Assembly (NCBI GenBank): GCA_016209885.1 | Contig: JACQVF010000034.1 | Coordinates: 37,845-101,844, forward strand | Source: Gemmatimonadota bacterium | GTDB lineage: Bacteria > Gemmatimonadota > Gemmatimonadetes > Longimicrobiales > Gaopeijiaceae | DNA length: 64,000 nucleotides | Direction of reading: 5' to 3' | In this document: positions 36,046 through 45,253 of the stretch, in pieces | Layout: every line of letters starts with the position of its first letter | Position numbering within the stretch: position 1 is the stretch's first letter | Made by a program: the position numbers and the translations under genes | Notes under the pieces: model-generated | Databases searched by the model: none | The model's input: the letters and a program-made list of their open reading frames with translations, nothing else | What the model was told of the DNA's origin: nothing

Positions 36046-36606
36046 ATGGCAGGCGCGGGGGCGGCAGCTGTGGCCGCCATTGGGGCCGTGGCGCAGGCAA
36101 GGGATCAGAATTCTATGACCCCTTCGGCTTTCCGGGAGTGGCTCGCAACGCTTGCCGAAGCCCAGGCGCTCGTGCCGGCTACCGAGGTGCTGGACCGGCT
36201 GCCCGCTGGCATGGACGACGAGACACCCAAGGTTCTTGGAGACTTGAGCGTGGAGGAGGCGGGCGCGGTCCTGAAGCGCTCCGCGTCGACGGTTCGGCAG
36301 TATGCGCGCCAGGGGTTTCTGCCGGGTGCGTATCGGCAGCAGGGCAGGGAGTGGCGGGTTCCGCCGGAGGCCATTCGGACGTTCCAGCGACGGGAGGCCG
36401 AGCGGCCGCTCGAAACGGCTCCAGCGCCGCCAGATGGGCGAAAGCCCTCCATGCACTCCGGTCTCACAGGATGGCGTGATGAGTGGAAGGACGCTGCTCC
36501 AATTGTCCAAGCCGGCCCCGTGGGAGTCGCGGATCCGTTAACCGGCTCGTCGCTCCGTGCCAGCCTGGCTGGAGCGCTGCACCGCGGGGCTCCGAGATGG
36601 CCCTAG
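36046..36606 (+). CDS. Small helix-turn-helix (MerR/excisionase-like) protein
   Basis: 186 aa. A compact DNA-binding motif lies at ~75-125: LSVEEAGAVLKRSASTVRQYARQGFLPGAYRQQGREWRVPPEAI, the layout of excisionase/MerR-type winged helices (a helix that picks the site, a wing, then a hydrophobic strand). GAGGAGG is placed for the ATG at 36046. Divergent from the repressor gene, as in phage-type control regions, so an excisionase or regulator role is likely. The last codons (from ~36571) are supplied by a stem-loop repeat also found at 38983, suggesting that the original 3' end was replaced. Confidence 0.65.
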   Translation: MAGAGAAAVAAIGAVAQARDQNSMTPSAFREWLATLAEAQALVPATEVLDRLPAGMDDETPKVLGDLSVEEAGAVLKRSASTVRQYARQGFLPGAYRQQGREWRVPPEAIRTFQRREAERPLETAPAPPDGRKPSMHSGLTGWRDEWKDAAPIVQAGPVGVADPLTGSSLRASLAGALHRGAPRWP

Positions 36607-36617
36607 CGGGGCAGCGC
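36571..36617. repeat. 47-bp imperfect stem-loop repeat, copy A
   Basis: Matches 38983-39029 at about 42 of 47 positions, same orientation. It folds on itself: GCGCTGC with GCAGCGC at the base, CCGC with GCGG, then GGGC with GCCC near the tip. Differences between copies largely leave pairing intact. It overlaps the 3' end of the 36046 gene and stands on one side of the retron. Confidence 0.75.
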
Positions 36618-36906
36618 GCGGTCGCCACGTACCACAATATCATTTCGCAGGATGCTGGCGCGTCTGAGCGAGCAGGTGCCCGCTTCCGCTTTGATTCACT
36701 TCTTCTATGCCGGACCCACGGGGCTGCCGTCGTAGCGGGACAACCAGTCAATCCACGCATGAACTCGCCTGTCGCGCCTTACTAGCATCAGTGGCAGAGA
36801 GAGCCTCGGTACGAGCACGTGCTGATGGTAGGCGTGCATGATACATGAAGCCGGCGTGGCGAGGACAGCCGTGTGGAAACGATCGCCCCTCAAGTCGGTC
36901 CGTCGG
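36618..36906. other. Non-coding stretch downstream of the retron
   Basis: 289 bases between copy A of the stem-loop repeat and the stop codon of the RT-protease gene. No convincing frame on either strand, no clear terminator. Confidence 0.45.
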
Positions 36907-38622
36907 CTACGGAGACCCGTGAGCATCCGGGGCGGAGAAGGACGCCGGCGTGGCTGCCACCGACACACGCGCCAGAAGCGCGATCGGCACAACGCCGTAG
37001 TCGGGCAGGCCGGCTGCTCCCGTAGACCGCGCGGCGGCGGCGCTGAAGCTCAAGACACCGGTTGTTGCGACGCCGATGACACGCCCCTCAAGATCCATGA
37101 CAGGCGAGCCGCTTGCCCCAGCGATTATTGGCGTGGTCACCACATAGCGGGGAGCGGTAATATGACGTCGCACGTGATTGATCCATCCGCTCTCTTCCCA
37201 CAACTGCGACCCTGGCGCATAACTGGGGAAACCGGCGGCCCTAATGGGGTCGCCGGCGACGGCGGCCGGTGCCATTCTCGTCCTCAGGGCGCACCTGGTT
37301 GGGGCATCGAACTCGAGGATAGCCAGATCAAGATCGGCGTCGTAGGCGGCGATGCGTACAGGGTGCTTGAGCGCTTCGTTGCGGGGACTAAAGACGTGCG
37401 GGTTCGAGTACGGCGGGTGACCCGGCAACGTGGTGTCCCTAACGACATGCGCGGCGGTCACCAGGCCATACCCTGTGAGCTCGAACGCCGTGCCCTGTGA
37501 TTCCTCGGTTTCTAGGACCCAGATGGCATCCTTCCAGGTGCGGAGGTGGTTGGGGCGGCGGCAATGCTCGGGTCGAGCGACGTAGCCAGGCACCAGGTGG
37601 GCGTACTGCATTACGAACCGACGGTACCACGAGTGGTCGGTACCGCGAATCATGCCGAGGAAGTCGATGTGGCCCTTGACGACTCGGCGAAAGGAAAAGA
37701 TGGCGTGCGGAGCCCGGTCCTTCGTGTCGTAACGGTTGAAGTATTCCTGCTCGGCCTCCTTTTCCCCGTGCGTTTCCCAAGCGTGGAGCATTGCGCGAAT
37801 CCGCCGCACGAAGAGTTTCCGGACGTTCACCTTCCGGTTCACCACAAGACCGGTCACGACCTGACGTTCGTCCTTCAGCCGGAGATGTACCTTCGCAGGG
37901 TTAATCTCAAAACCGTTCTTCATCACGGCGGCTTCCAGCAGATGGCCCACCCGGGACTGCCGCACTGGTAGTGCGATCGGATCCCAATACCCGATCGCGT
38001 CAGGGAATCGGTCGTTCCGGGAGAAGGTGAGGTCGTCCGCGTATCGCGTGTACGCGGACCGATAGCGTCGTGCGAGACGCTGCAGGTCGCGGTCGAGCCT
38101 CTCAGCGACCATGTTTGACACGATCGGTGAGCTGGGAGCGCCCTGCGGCAGCTCGTTCTTATGCGTGCAGATCCGTGCGATCACGGTCGCTACGTTCGCG
38201 GGCAGACCGTAGCGCTTGATAAAGAGGCCGCGGACGCGACCAAAGTTGATCGAGGGGAAGAAGTCCTTCAGATCGACGTTGAACACCCACTCGGACCCGA
38301 TGTGCAGATGCGCGTTCGTTGCGATGCTCCTTCCCGCGACGAACCCGTGCACGCAGTCGGGTGCCTCGTACAACGTCGTAAGGACCTGGGCCAGCTTCTG
38401 CTGGACGATCTTCAGGCCCGAATGTGGCTCTTTCAGGGTACGGACACCGCCCCGCCTCTTCTTGATCGTGAATGCCCGGTACCGGTATCCCCGTCCGTAC
38501 GTATAGTGCCGGAGCTGATCTGGGCGGACCTGTAGCAGGGTCGCGAGGTCTCCGACGCTTGTGAGCGAGCGGAAAGCCGCGACCAAGACGTACGGCGGCG
38601 ACGTGAGGCGCAGGTCGGCCAT
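36907..38622 (-). CDS. Retron-type reverse transcriptase fused to a trypsin-like protease
   Basis: 571 aa. RT domain (~35-320): the retron hallmark NAxxH is present as NAHLH (103-107), the catalytic YADD is at 194-197, LPQGAPSSP at 158-166, and the retron VTG motif at 256-258. After a linker rich in His/Arg (~325-365) comes a trypsin-like serine protease (~370-560) with a complete likely triad: His392 (TAAHVV), Asp432 (DLDLAIL), and Ser504 (GASGSP). Retron RTs make msDNA from an adjacent RNA; fused or linked effectors kill or arrest infected cells. RT-protease fusions are a recognised retron type, from memory. The start at 38622 is 15 bases after a candidate ncRNA. Confidence 0.88.
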   Translation of the reverse strand: MADLRLTSPPYVLVAAFRSLTSVGDLATLLQVRPDQLRHYTYGRGYRYRAFTIKKRRGGVRTLKEPHSGLKIVQQKLAQVLTTLYEAPDCVHGFVAGRSIATNAHLHIGSEWVFNVDLKDFFPSINFGRVRGLFIKRYGLPANVATVIARICTHKNELPQGAPSSPIVSNMVAERLDRDLQRLARRYRSAYTRYADDLTFSRNDRFPDAIGYWDPIALPVRQSRVGHLLEAAVMKNGFEINPAKVHLRLKDERQVVTGLVVNRKVNVRKLFVRRIRAMLHAWETHGEKEAEQEYFNRYDTKDRAPHAIFSFRRVVKGHIDFLGMIRGTDHSWYRRFVMQYAHLVPGYVARPEHCRRPNHLRTWKDAIWVLETEESQGTAFELTGYGLVTAAHVVRDTTLPGHPPYSNPHVFSPRNEALKHPVRIAAYDADLDLAILEFDAPTRCALRTRMAPAAVAGDPIRAAGFPSYAPGSQLWEESGWINHVRRHITAPRYVVTTPIIAGASGSPVMDLEGRVIGVATTGVLSFSAAAARSTGAAGLPDYGVVPIALLARVSVAATPASFSAPDAHGSP

Positions 38623-38637
38623 GCACCAGTTGCAGTG

Positions 38638-38785
38638 GATCGCCGCGGACCGATGTAGGAAGTGAAAGCCGGGCCGACCGTGTATTCCACTTCGTCGAGG
38701 TGCACATGGAGATTCCACGCGCACAGAGATCAGGGATACCTGACCCCTAAAGCTACACACCCTGCATACAGCCCGTCGGCGGATC
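38638..38785 (-). ncRNA. Candidate retron msr/msd RNA
   Basis: Position and structure fit a retron RNA read on the minus strand just ahead of the RT. Outer inverted repeats (a1/a2): 38773-38785 pairs with 38638-38648, 11 bp with two single-base bulges. Inside are three stem-loops: 38726-38747 (9 bp, 4-base loop), 38700-38724 (11 bp, 3-base loop, two G-U pairs) and 38659-38693 (8 bp, one bulge). A TAGC (complement of 38752-38755) just before the first stem-loop could hold the branching guanosine. The unusual point is ~20 bases between a1 and that G. Structure seen by eye; priming site inferred. Confidence 0.55.
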
Positions 38786-38834
38786 GCCAACGAAACGCAA
38801 TATCTCGCGGCGCGGCCCGGCGGCCCAATTCTAA

Positions 38835-38848
38835 TCGTACGCGTACGA
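38835..38848. promoter_or_regulatory. Perfect 14-bp palindrome upstream of the retron
   Basis: TCGTACGCGTACGA, 50 bases upstream of the candidate retron RNA. Possible operator; no known binding protein can be named. Confidence 0.35.
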
Positions 38849-38982
38849 AGCGGGCAAGCGCGCGCTGCACCCCGCTACGTTTTGGGGATCCGGCGGTCCA
38901 TTTTGCCGATTTTCCCTCGCACTCCGTATCCAGATAGCGAGGTTCTGGCGGCGGAATCGAGGTAGTCAGTGGCGTGCCGTCC

Positions 38983-39029
38983 GGAGCGCTGCACCGCAGG
39001 GCTCTGAGAAAGCCCCAGCGGGGCAGCGC
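38983..39029. repeat. 47-bp imperfect stem-loop repeat, copy B
   Basis: Partner of 36571-36617. Folds as GCGCTGC/GCAGCGC, CCGC/GCGG and GGGCT/AGCCC. It lies between the retron and drmC. The whole 38786-39117 stretch otherwise holds the palindrome at 38835 and no gene I can support. Confidence 0.75.
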
Positions 39030-39117
39030 ACGCTCCGCCACGCGCAGGTTCGCCCCTGTCAGGCGAGACCCAGTAAGTCGCTCCTCGCCAAGACGGGAAA
39101 CGCCCGAGGACTTGGGC

Positions 39118-39912
39118 CTACAGCCCTGGCACCCTCAGGAGGATCCCGTTCCCCACTAGCGCGTCGAAATGGCCGGCCAAGCGCTCCGCAAAGGACTCCG
39201 ACCGGACCAACACCCCGATCTCGATGTTCTTGAGCTGCGCCGCGCCGGTGAAGTTCGCTGACGAAATGAAAGCCACGGCCCGGTCCACGACGACGCATTT
39301 GGCGTGCAGGCTCGCGCGCGCTTCGGCGTCGATGGAGAGCGACCGCGGGTCGTAGTACACCTCAGGCATCCGCTCGCCGGGCCACTCGCGTTCACGGAAC
39401 CGCTGTGCAAAAGCGTGCACGAGGTCCTCGTCTCGCGTGGTGTCGAGCCGCTGCCGCTGCACATCGAGGAACATGCGGACCTTGAGGCCGGGCAGCGCCT
39501 CCATTCGCCCAGCCAAGCCCTGGAACACTTGACGGCCCTGGTAGACCGCGTATCCCACCACTGTGACCGAGCGCTCCGCTGATGAAAACAGGTTCTCCAC
39601 CACGACGCGCGTGTCCCGATGGTCGGCGCCGTGCGCTTCCGGGCCAGTCGCCACCAAGTCCAGCACCTCGTCTATCGTTCCGCGCGCGTCACGGTCCACC
39701 GCGAGCGTCTCCAGCAAGATCGAGATCGCCGCCGGCGATGCCCCCGCCGTGCGGAGGCGCTCCAGCCCGCTTGCGACTGCGGCCGCGGCGGACGCCGGGA
39801 CGTACGGCCGCAGGGCCAGCCCCGTGAACGGCGGGAGCAGGCGCCCCGACCGCAGGAGCCCCGCGAGCACGCTGAGATCGTGAGTCCCCAACCGCAGGAG
39901 CGTGTCCGTCAC
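39118..39912 (-). CDS. drmC: DISARM protein DrmC (phospholipase D-like)
   Basis: 264 aa. PLD-superfamily C-terminal domain with one HKD motif: His203, Lys205, Asp210 (HAKCVVVD), then the downstream asparagine in SSANFTGAAQLKNIEIGVLV. The N-terminal ~100 residues are helical. In DISARM, DrmC is an accessory PLD protein encoded after drmB. The GTG start overlaps the drmB stop (GTGA), so drmA-drmB-drmC are all coupled by 4-base overlaps. Partner genes on both sides make the assignment firm even though the PLD motif alone would not. Confidence 0.88.
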   Translation of the reverse strand: MTDTLLRLGTHDLSVLAGLLRSGRLLPPFTGLALRPYVPASAAAAVASGLERLRTAGASPAAISILLETLAVDRDARGTIDEVLDLVATGPEAHGADHRDTRVVVENLFSSAERSVTVVGYAVYQGRQVFQGLAGRMEALPGLKVRMFLDVQRQRLDTTRDEDLVHAFAQRFREREWPGERMPEVYYDPRSLSIDAEARASLHAKCVVVDRAVAFISSANFTGAAQLKNIEIGVLVRSESFAERLAGHFDALVGNGILLRVPGL

Positions 39913-41729
39913 GCGTGCCGGTCCCTGAAGAACGCCGCGGATCCCTCCGCCACCGTCGGTACCACAAGTGCCCGGTCGAGCAGGTCGTTCGCCTGCTCGC
40001 AGGAAGTCTCGGAGATGAGCACGCAGCCGTGGCACGCCGCGCCCAGGAGGAAGCGCCGCTCGAGTACGTTATCGGGCTCGTGCTGAGCGCAGACTGGATC
40101 GTTCGAGCAAAGGCGGCCCAGCTCGAGGGCAGCGGTGAGGTGTTCGCGCATGGATCGACCCGCCTCGACGAGCCCGCCCAGAGTGCCTTCCGAGTCCGAA
40201 GTCGCGGTATAGAGGAGGATCCCGTAGCCGCGGTCGCCGGCGTACACGCGCTCACGGATCGAGCTCGCGGGGTAGCCGCATTCCAACGAGACCACCGTCA
40301 GCAGCAGGTGAGACAGGGTGTGGAGCATGATATACTCGATCCCAGGAAACCGCCGATGAGAGCCAGTGTGGTCGTCTCGCCAGGCGTGGAATCCCGCCAG
40401 GAGTCGGCTCCCGCGGTCCTGGACGGCGGACTCCCTTGCCCACACATCGATCGCCTCCTTCCGAAAAGCGACGAAGAAGCCTTCGCCGCGGGTCTCGATG
40501 GCCGGAAGCCACTCCGCCTCGCGAGCGATCTGTGCGCGCTCGACACCCAGCTCCAGCTCCCCCTCGATGTCTGGCGAGATCGCCTCGAAGCGAGTGAACC
40601 CGACCTGCGCCACCACTTCGCGCAGCCGATGGAGCAGGATGACCCGGTCTATCACCTCCAGGCCCGGCCGCTCCCATTTCACGCGGGGGAGCGCCCGCGC
40701 GTAGAACGTTCCGTCGGGATGGTCGACGCCGATTTGCTCTCTGCTGGAGAGCAGGACCTCGATCTCGGCCTGCTTGACCGGCACGTCTTTGCTGCGGTCG
40801 CCGGGGACGCGTCGTCGCCGGATCTCTGCCAGCACCTGCTCATCGCTCAGGCCGTTCAGGGCTGCGGCGACAATCGGTTTCCGCTGCTCTGCGGCCAGGT
40901 GCTCGGCGTTCTCAACGAACTCCAGGTAGTGCTGCCAGACGCGATTCACCGCTTGCGTCACGGCGTTCTCCGACTCCGGAAGCGAAATCACGCTGATGTT
41001 CTGGGAGAAGTACGCGTGCGTCGCCGTACGGACGAGGAGGCGATTGGCCTCCTCGCAGACTTCTCGTGCATAGGCACCCAGCCACGGGCGGCTTCCATCA
41101 CAACGACCGAGAAGGCCCGGGTTGCGTGAGGCCGCGACCAGAAGCTGCTGGGTCGCTCCGCAGTCACAGCGGACGGAGATCTCGCTCAGGTCGCCGCTCG
41201 TACCCCGTTCCACCATCCGCAGCCCACGGCGGCAGTCCGAGCGGTGCCCGTGTGCGAACACGTGCCAGTCAATGTCGCCGATGTGCCCGCGACGGCACGC
41301 CCGAACGAAGCGAACGGGAACGACGGGCCGCGCCTTCCGATCATCGTCCACGAACCGGCCTCGATGGTCGAGCGCCTTCCGATGGACAAGGTGGCGCGAC
41401 CGCACGCCACTTTCCTTGTCCTCTTCGACATCCTGCGTGATGAACCACTCCGGGAACTGGAAGGCGGTGATGCCGGTGGGCGGCGCCCCTGGGTCCTGCT
41501 CGTCCAAAGGCGGAGCGAACAGCCGGAGCCCCTGCCGGCCGAGCATGCGCTCCAGCTTCGCGACCAGTCGCGGCTCGTGGATCTCGACACCCGGCTGGGT
41601 CCACAGCTCCAGTCCGCCCACGATGACGGACCGGTTGGGCAGGTCCAGCATCGCACCCGGGCCGAACGTGGTGATGACCTGACTCTGGCGGAGCTGCCCG
41701 TGAGGCCGGTTGGGTCGCGGGCGGTTCAT
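39909..41729 (-). CDS. drmB: DISARM protein DrmB (DUF1998)
   Basis: 606 aa. Opens with LRQSQVITTFGPGAMLDLPNRSVIVGGLELW, typical of DrmB. The C-terminal DUF1998 region (~460-600) holds HTLSHLLLTVVSLECGYPASSIRERVY and a cysteine cluster (CSNDPVC, then AACHGC and TSCEQ), probably a zinc site. DrmB forms a complex with the DrmA helicase that recognises incoming DNA with single-stranded ends. ATG overlaps the drmA stop by four bases. Confidence 0.9.
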   Translation of the reverse strand: MNRPRPNRPHGQLRQSQVITTFGPGAMLDLPNRSVIVGGLELWTQPGVEIHEPRLVAKLERMLGRQGLRLFAPPLDEQDPGAPPTGITAFQFPEWFITQDVEEDKESGVRSRHLVHRKALDHRGRFVDDDRKARPVVPVRFVRACRRGHIGDIDWHVFAHGHRSDCRRGLRMVERGTSGDLSEISVRCDCGATQQLLVAASRNPGLLGRCDGSRPWLGAYAREVCEEANRLLVRTATHAYFSQNISVISLPESENAVTQAVNRVWQHYLEFVENAEHLAAEQRKPIVAAALNGLSDEQVLAEIRRRRVPGDRSKDVPVKQAEIEVLLSSREQIGVDHPDGTFYARALPRVKWERPGLEVIDRVILLHRLREVVAQVGFTRFEAISPDIEGELELGVERAQIAREAEWLPAIETRGEGFFVAFRKEAIDVWARESAVQDRGSRLLAGFHAWRDDHTGSHRRFPGIEYIMLHTLSHLLLTVVSLECGYPASSIRERVYAGDRGYGILLYTATSDSEGTLGGLVEAGRSMREHLTAALELGRLCSNDPVCAQHEPDNVLERRFLLGAACHGCVLISETSCEQANDLLDRALVVPTVAEGSAAFFRDRHA

Positions 41730-44700
41730 TCCCCCTCCTCGTCGAGCGGGACCGCTACGTCATCCAGCGTCCGCACCCAGAGGTTTACGCTGCCTTCCAC
41801 GTCGCGCAGCGAGCGGTTCGCTCGGAACCTCCACGGCTGCCGGGGCAAGGTCCGCAGCTCGGGGTGCAGGAACTCGTAGAGGAGCCGCCTCGCCCCGCCT
41901 TCCTCGGTCTGGTACTGGAGATGAACGCCGCTCCGCCGGTAGTCGAGCACAATCTGCTCCCACTCGTCGAGCAGGTCCTTGACACGCCGTCCGACCTTCG
42001 CGGCAAGCTCGTCCCCGGCGGAGCCATCGCGAAGGTCGTGAAGGCGGGCCCGCTCCTCGAGCGTGCGGACCACGAAATCGAGTCGCGCTCGCTCCTCGCC
42101 GACCCGCTCAGCGCCCAGGGGTTCGGTGAGGGGTGCGTGCCCCAGCCGCGCTAGAGAGAGCATCGTCCCGGGAAGCCCACGATCCAGCGCCTGGGGCGAA
42201 AAGGGCGTCACGCCTGTGGCCTCAACGCTCCGGTAAAACGAAGCGTGGTAAGCGCCGAACCGCTCGTAGTGAGATCGGTCGCGGGGTTTATGGATGTTGA
42301 GCAGCGTCACCACCAAGCCCGGCCTCTCGGGATCGCGCCCGACGCGGCTCGTCGCCTGGATGTACTCCGCGGCGGTCTTCGGCTGACCCAGCACGACCAT
42401 CAGACCGAGACGCGTGATGTCCAGGCCGACCGAGATCATGTTGGTCGCCATGGCGACGTCCACGTGCCCTGGATCTGTGAACGGCAGGGCCAGGCGCCTC
42501 TTCGATGCGGCGACCCTGTCCGTGCTCACCCGCGACGTCAGCTCGACGACGTCATAAGCGATGCGGCGGTTCGCGAACGACCCTGAGTTCTCCCCTTCAC
42601 GGCGTCGGCGCGCGTATCCCGTGAGCCGCGTCGTGACCTCGTCCTCCACGATGCGCCGGCTGCCGCCCAGCTCCCGCAGGCTGTTGAAGTACCCGACGAG
42701 GGTCATGTACGGGTCGGCGGGATTGTCGGCTCTCCGTTTGCCACCCGCCCCCTCGTACGCCTTTTGGCCAGCACCGAGCAGGGCCAGGTAGGTGCGCAGC
42801 AGAATGACCTTGGGGTTGCGTCCCTGAGCGGCCACCCCCACGTAAAGGCGCGCTTGGCTCTCCTCGGGCGAGTGGACACGCGCGAAGAACGAATGACGCC
42901 GGTCTGGCCCAGGCGGCGGAAAGATGTCGACCACGCGCCTGGCGAACAGGGAACGGATCTGGCGATCCGCCCGGCGTACCGTCGCGGTCGAAGCGATGAT
43001 CTTGGGGCGGATGCGGGGCCCATCCTTCTCGACCGTGGACAGAGCGTCGAGAGCGGTCTCGTACAGACCAACCATGGTCCCGAGCGGGCCGGAGATGAGG
43101 TGCAGCTCGTCCTGCACGATGAGCTCCGGTGGCCGCAGACGGGCATCGAGCGGAGTCCCTCGCCCCGGGTCGCACGGTCCGTAGAAGCCATCCCGGTCCG
43201 CCCGGTCTACGCGGCCGAAGAGCGCTCCCACGCGCCCCGTCCAGGGCATCGCGGCAAACTTGTCGACCGTCGCGATGAGAAAGCATGGCAGGCGGCGGTA
43301 GATCGGTTCGTCCACGCCGAGGATGGGCAGTGGCTGGTTTCGGGTGAAGTCGCACCTCCGGTTGGCGCAGGTGACCCGGAGGTCTCGCGGTCTGTCGTCA
43401 TCGGGCACGAGGCTGAAGGACGTCGCGCTGAACTTGGTCCCGCACCACGGGCACTCCTCCAGGGGGATCGGCGCTGGCTTGCGCGTGTCGTTCTTGAAGG
43501 CGATGGTCTTCGCGCGGGCGGAGTAACGGTCGTTGTCGCCCCTCGCCCCCATGCGGTTCGGCGTCGCGGCCAGGCCCACCCAGAGGCCGATCTCGAATGG
43601 CCAGCCGCCGAGGTGCTTCAGGTCCTTCTGCCGCTCGAGCTCCAGCGCGCAGATCAGCGCCGCCGCGCGGCTCAGTTGATCGAGTGTGAGCAGGCGCAGC
43701 GTGTAGCGCATGAGCACGGTCACGCCAGCGGACGCCAGGCCCGGATTGCGAAGACGGCGCAGCACGAGGGTGAACGCCGCGAGGCCCAGGTACGCCTCCG
43801 TCTTCCCTCCACCCGTCGGGAAGAAAAGCAGGTCCACCACCTCGCGGTCGGCGTGGGACGGGTTCGCGATGCCGGGCAGGCTCATGAGGAGGAAGGCCAA
43901 CTGGAACGGCCGCCACGCCGGCGGAGCGACGGCCGCCGGGTCCACCCCACGGCGGATCGCGTCGCGGCGCCGCGCCGCCGCCGCCATCGCCCGGTTGGCG
44001 ATGCGGAAAGCCTCGAGCACGTTGGGATCATCACCGAGATACCCGATCCCCGCATCGACGCGACGGGCGATTGTCCGAGCCCGCTGCAGCAGTTCCTCGC
44101 CGGTCTCGCGCCTGCGCTCGGGGCTCGAAGGCGCTTTCGCATCCTGCTCGTCGATCCATTTCATGTAACCGGTGACGAACGCACCGAGTCTCGCGCGGGC
44201 CTCCGGGCCATCCGTCAACGTCGCCAGCGCCTCCATGCCCAGCTCCACGCCTTCGACCACCTCCGCCGCCACGCGCTCGACCTGCGCGATGGGGACCCAT
44301 GTCGTCCGGACCCCGCGACAGGAGCCGTCGACTTCTACGTCGGCTTCCGACGCCACACCGTGGCCGACCGCGTACTCGACAACGTCGCGGTACTGGAGGT
44401 CCGCCACGCGCTCGTCCCAATCTTCGCTCTCCAGCCCTTTCGGATCCGGTCGCGGCACGAAGGGCATCGCCGACCTGACCTCGAGGGTCGCTTGGAACGC
44501 AAACGCCTCGTCCTGCCGGTCACCCTCCGCAGGCGGGCGACGGTTGACGAGGAAGATCGAGACGGCCCGAGTGCCGGCTGGCAGCTGCCCCACCCCCGCA
44601 GCCAGCGGCGGAATCGGGCGTTCGGAAACCACGATGGTCAGCCCACCGCTGCCGGGAAGCGGGCGCTCGGAGGGGCTGCTCGCGGGACCCGGTAGCGGGC

Positions 44701-45184
44701 ACCGGACAGCCGCCTCGCGCTGCTGCCGCCGCCAGACACGACGCCTGCCCGCGGGCCCCTCGTTCTCTTCGGTGCGCTCCGGCTCCTCTTCCGTGGGGCC
44801 ACCGGCTTCGTCGCCGCCCTCGCGGCGGTAGTCTCCCCAGCGGACGGCCACGTCCAGCGCATCGGTGCCGGCACCGATCAACACGCTCAGGCCGATGGAG
44901 GAGGGAAGGAAGGCGCGCCGGGCGGACGCCGGCTCCGGAGGAACCGCGTCGTCGGTGCCTCCTCTTTCCTCCAGCGCGTCGGGCTCGTCGTCCGGGGCGA
45001 TGTCCGATCGCTGCTCCTCCGGAGCGCCGAGCGGGACCAGGAACCCGGTCAGATACCAGCGCGAGGGCGCCTGCCGCAGCATCTCGGCGGAGAGGTCGTC
45101 CTCGCGATCCGGGCCCACGAGATCGAGGCGGAGAGCTCGGACCATCTCGGAACGGACGGCTGCTGGTTCGTCGAAACTTGCCAT
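41726..45184 (-). CDS. drmA: DISARM helicase DrmA
   Basis: 1152 aa from ATG 45184 (a GTG at 45223 is an alternative). Superfamily 2 helicase: Walker A FFPTGGGKTEAYLGL near 457, DELH box (VQDELHLISG) near 692, and the helicase C part with NMISVGLDITRLGLMVVLGQPKTAAEYIQATSRVGR near 930-970. A Cys4 cluster (CPWCGTKF...CANRRC) at ~585-640 suggests a zinc finger. The N-terminal ~300 residues are acidic and partly disordered. DrmA is the translocase of the DrmAB core of DISARM. Upstream on the same strand lies an AbiE-like pair in place of drmD/drmMI. Confidence 0.92.
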   Translation of the reverse strand: MASFDEPAAVRSEMVRALRLDLVGPDREDDLSAEMLRQAPSRWYLTGFLVPLGAPEEQRSDIAPDDEPDALEERGGTDDAVPPEPASARRAFLPSSIGLSVLIGAGTDALDVAVRWGDYRREGGDEAGGPTEEEPERTEENEGPAGRRRVWRRQQREAAVRCPLPGPASSPSERPLPGSGGLTIVVSERPIPPLAAGVGQLPAGTRAVSIFLVNRRPPAEGDRQDEAFAFQATLEVRSAMPFVPRPDPKGLESEDWDERVADLQYRDVVEYAVGHGVASEADVEVDGSCRGVRTTWVPIAQVERVAAEVVEGVELGMEALATLTDGPEARARLGAFVTGYMKWIDEQDAKAPSSPERRRETGEELLQRARTIARRVDAGIGYLGDDPNVLEAFRIANRAMAAAARRRDAIRRGVDPAAVAPPAWRPFQLAFLLMSLPGIANPSHADREVVDLLFFPTGGGKTEAYLGLAAFTLVLRRLRNPGLASAGVTVLMRYTLRLLTLDQLSRAAALICALELERQKDLKHLGGWPFEIGLWVGLAATPNRMGARGDNDRYSARAKTIAFKNDTRKPAPIPLEECPWCGTKFSATSFSLVPDDDRPRDLRVTCANRRCDFTRNQPLPILGVDEPIYRRLPCFLIATVDKFAAMPWTGRVGALFGRVDRADRDGFYGPCDPGRGTPLDARLRPPELIVQDELHLISGPLGTMVGLYETALDALSTVEKDGPRIRPKIIASTATVRRADRQIRSLFARRVVDIFPPPGPDRRHSFFARVHSPEESQARLYVGVAAQGRNPKVILLRTYLALLGAGQKAYEGAGGKRRADNPADPYMTLVGYFNSLRELGGSRRIVEDEVTTRLTGYARRRREGENSGSFANRRIAYDVVELTSRVSTDRVAASKRRLALPFTDPGHVDVAMATNMISVGLDITRLGLMVVLGQPKTAAEYIQATSRVGRDPERPGLVVTLLNIHKPRDRSHYERFGAYHASFYRSVEATGVTPFSPQALDRGLPGTMLSLARLGHAPLTEPLGAERVGEERARLDFVVRTLEERARLHDLRDGSAGDELAAKVGRRVKDLLDEWEQIVLDYRRSGVHLQYQTEEGGARRLLYEFLHPELRTLPRQPWRFRANRSLRDVEGSVNLWVRTLDDVAVPLDEEGE

Positions 45185-45253
45185 TGGCTTATGACAGAAG
45201 CTCGGTGTCCCGAAGGCCGGCACAAAGCGGCGGCTCGAGAGGCCGAAGATACG

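Noticed and set aside
42764..44695. 643-codon plus-strand open frame across drmA
   Set aside because: Antisense shadow of a well-supported helicase gene.
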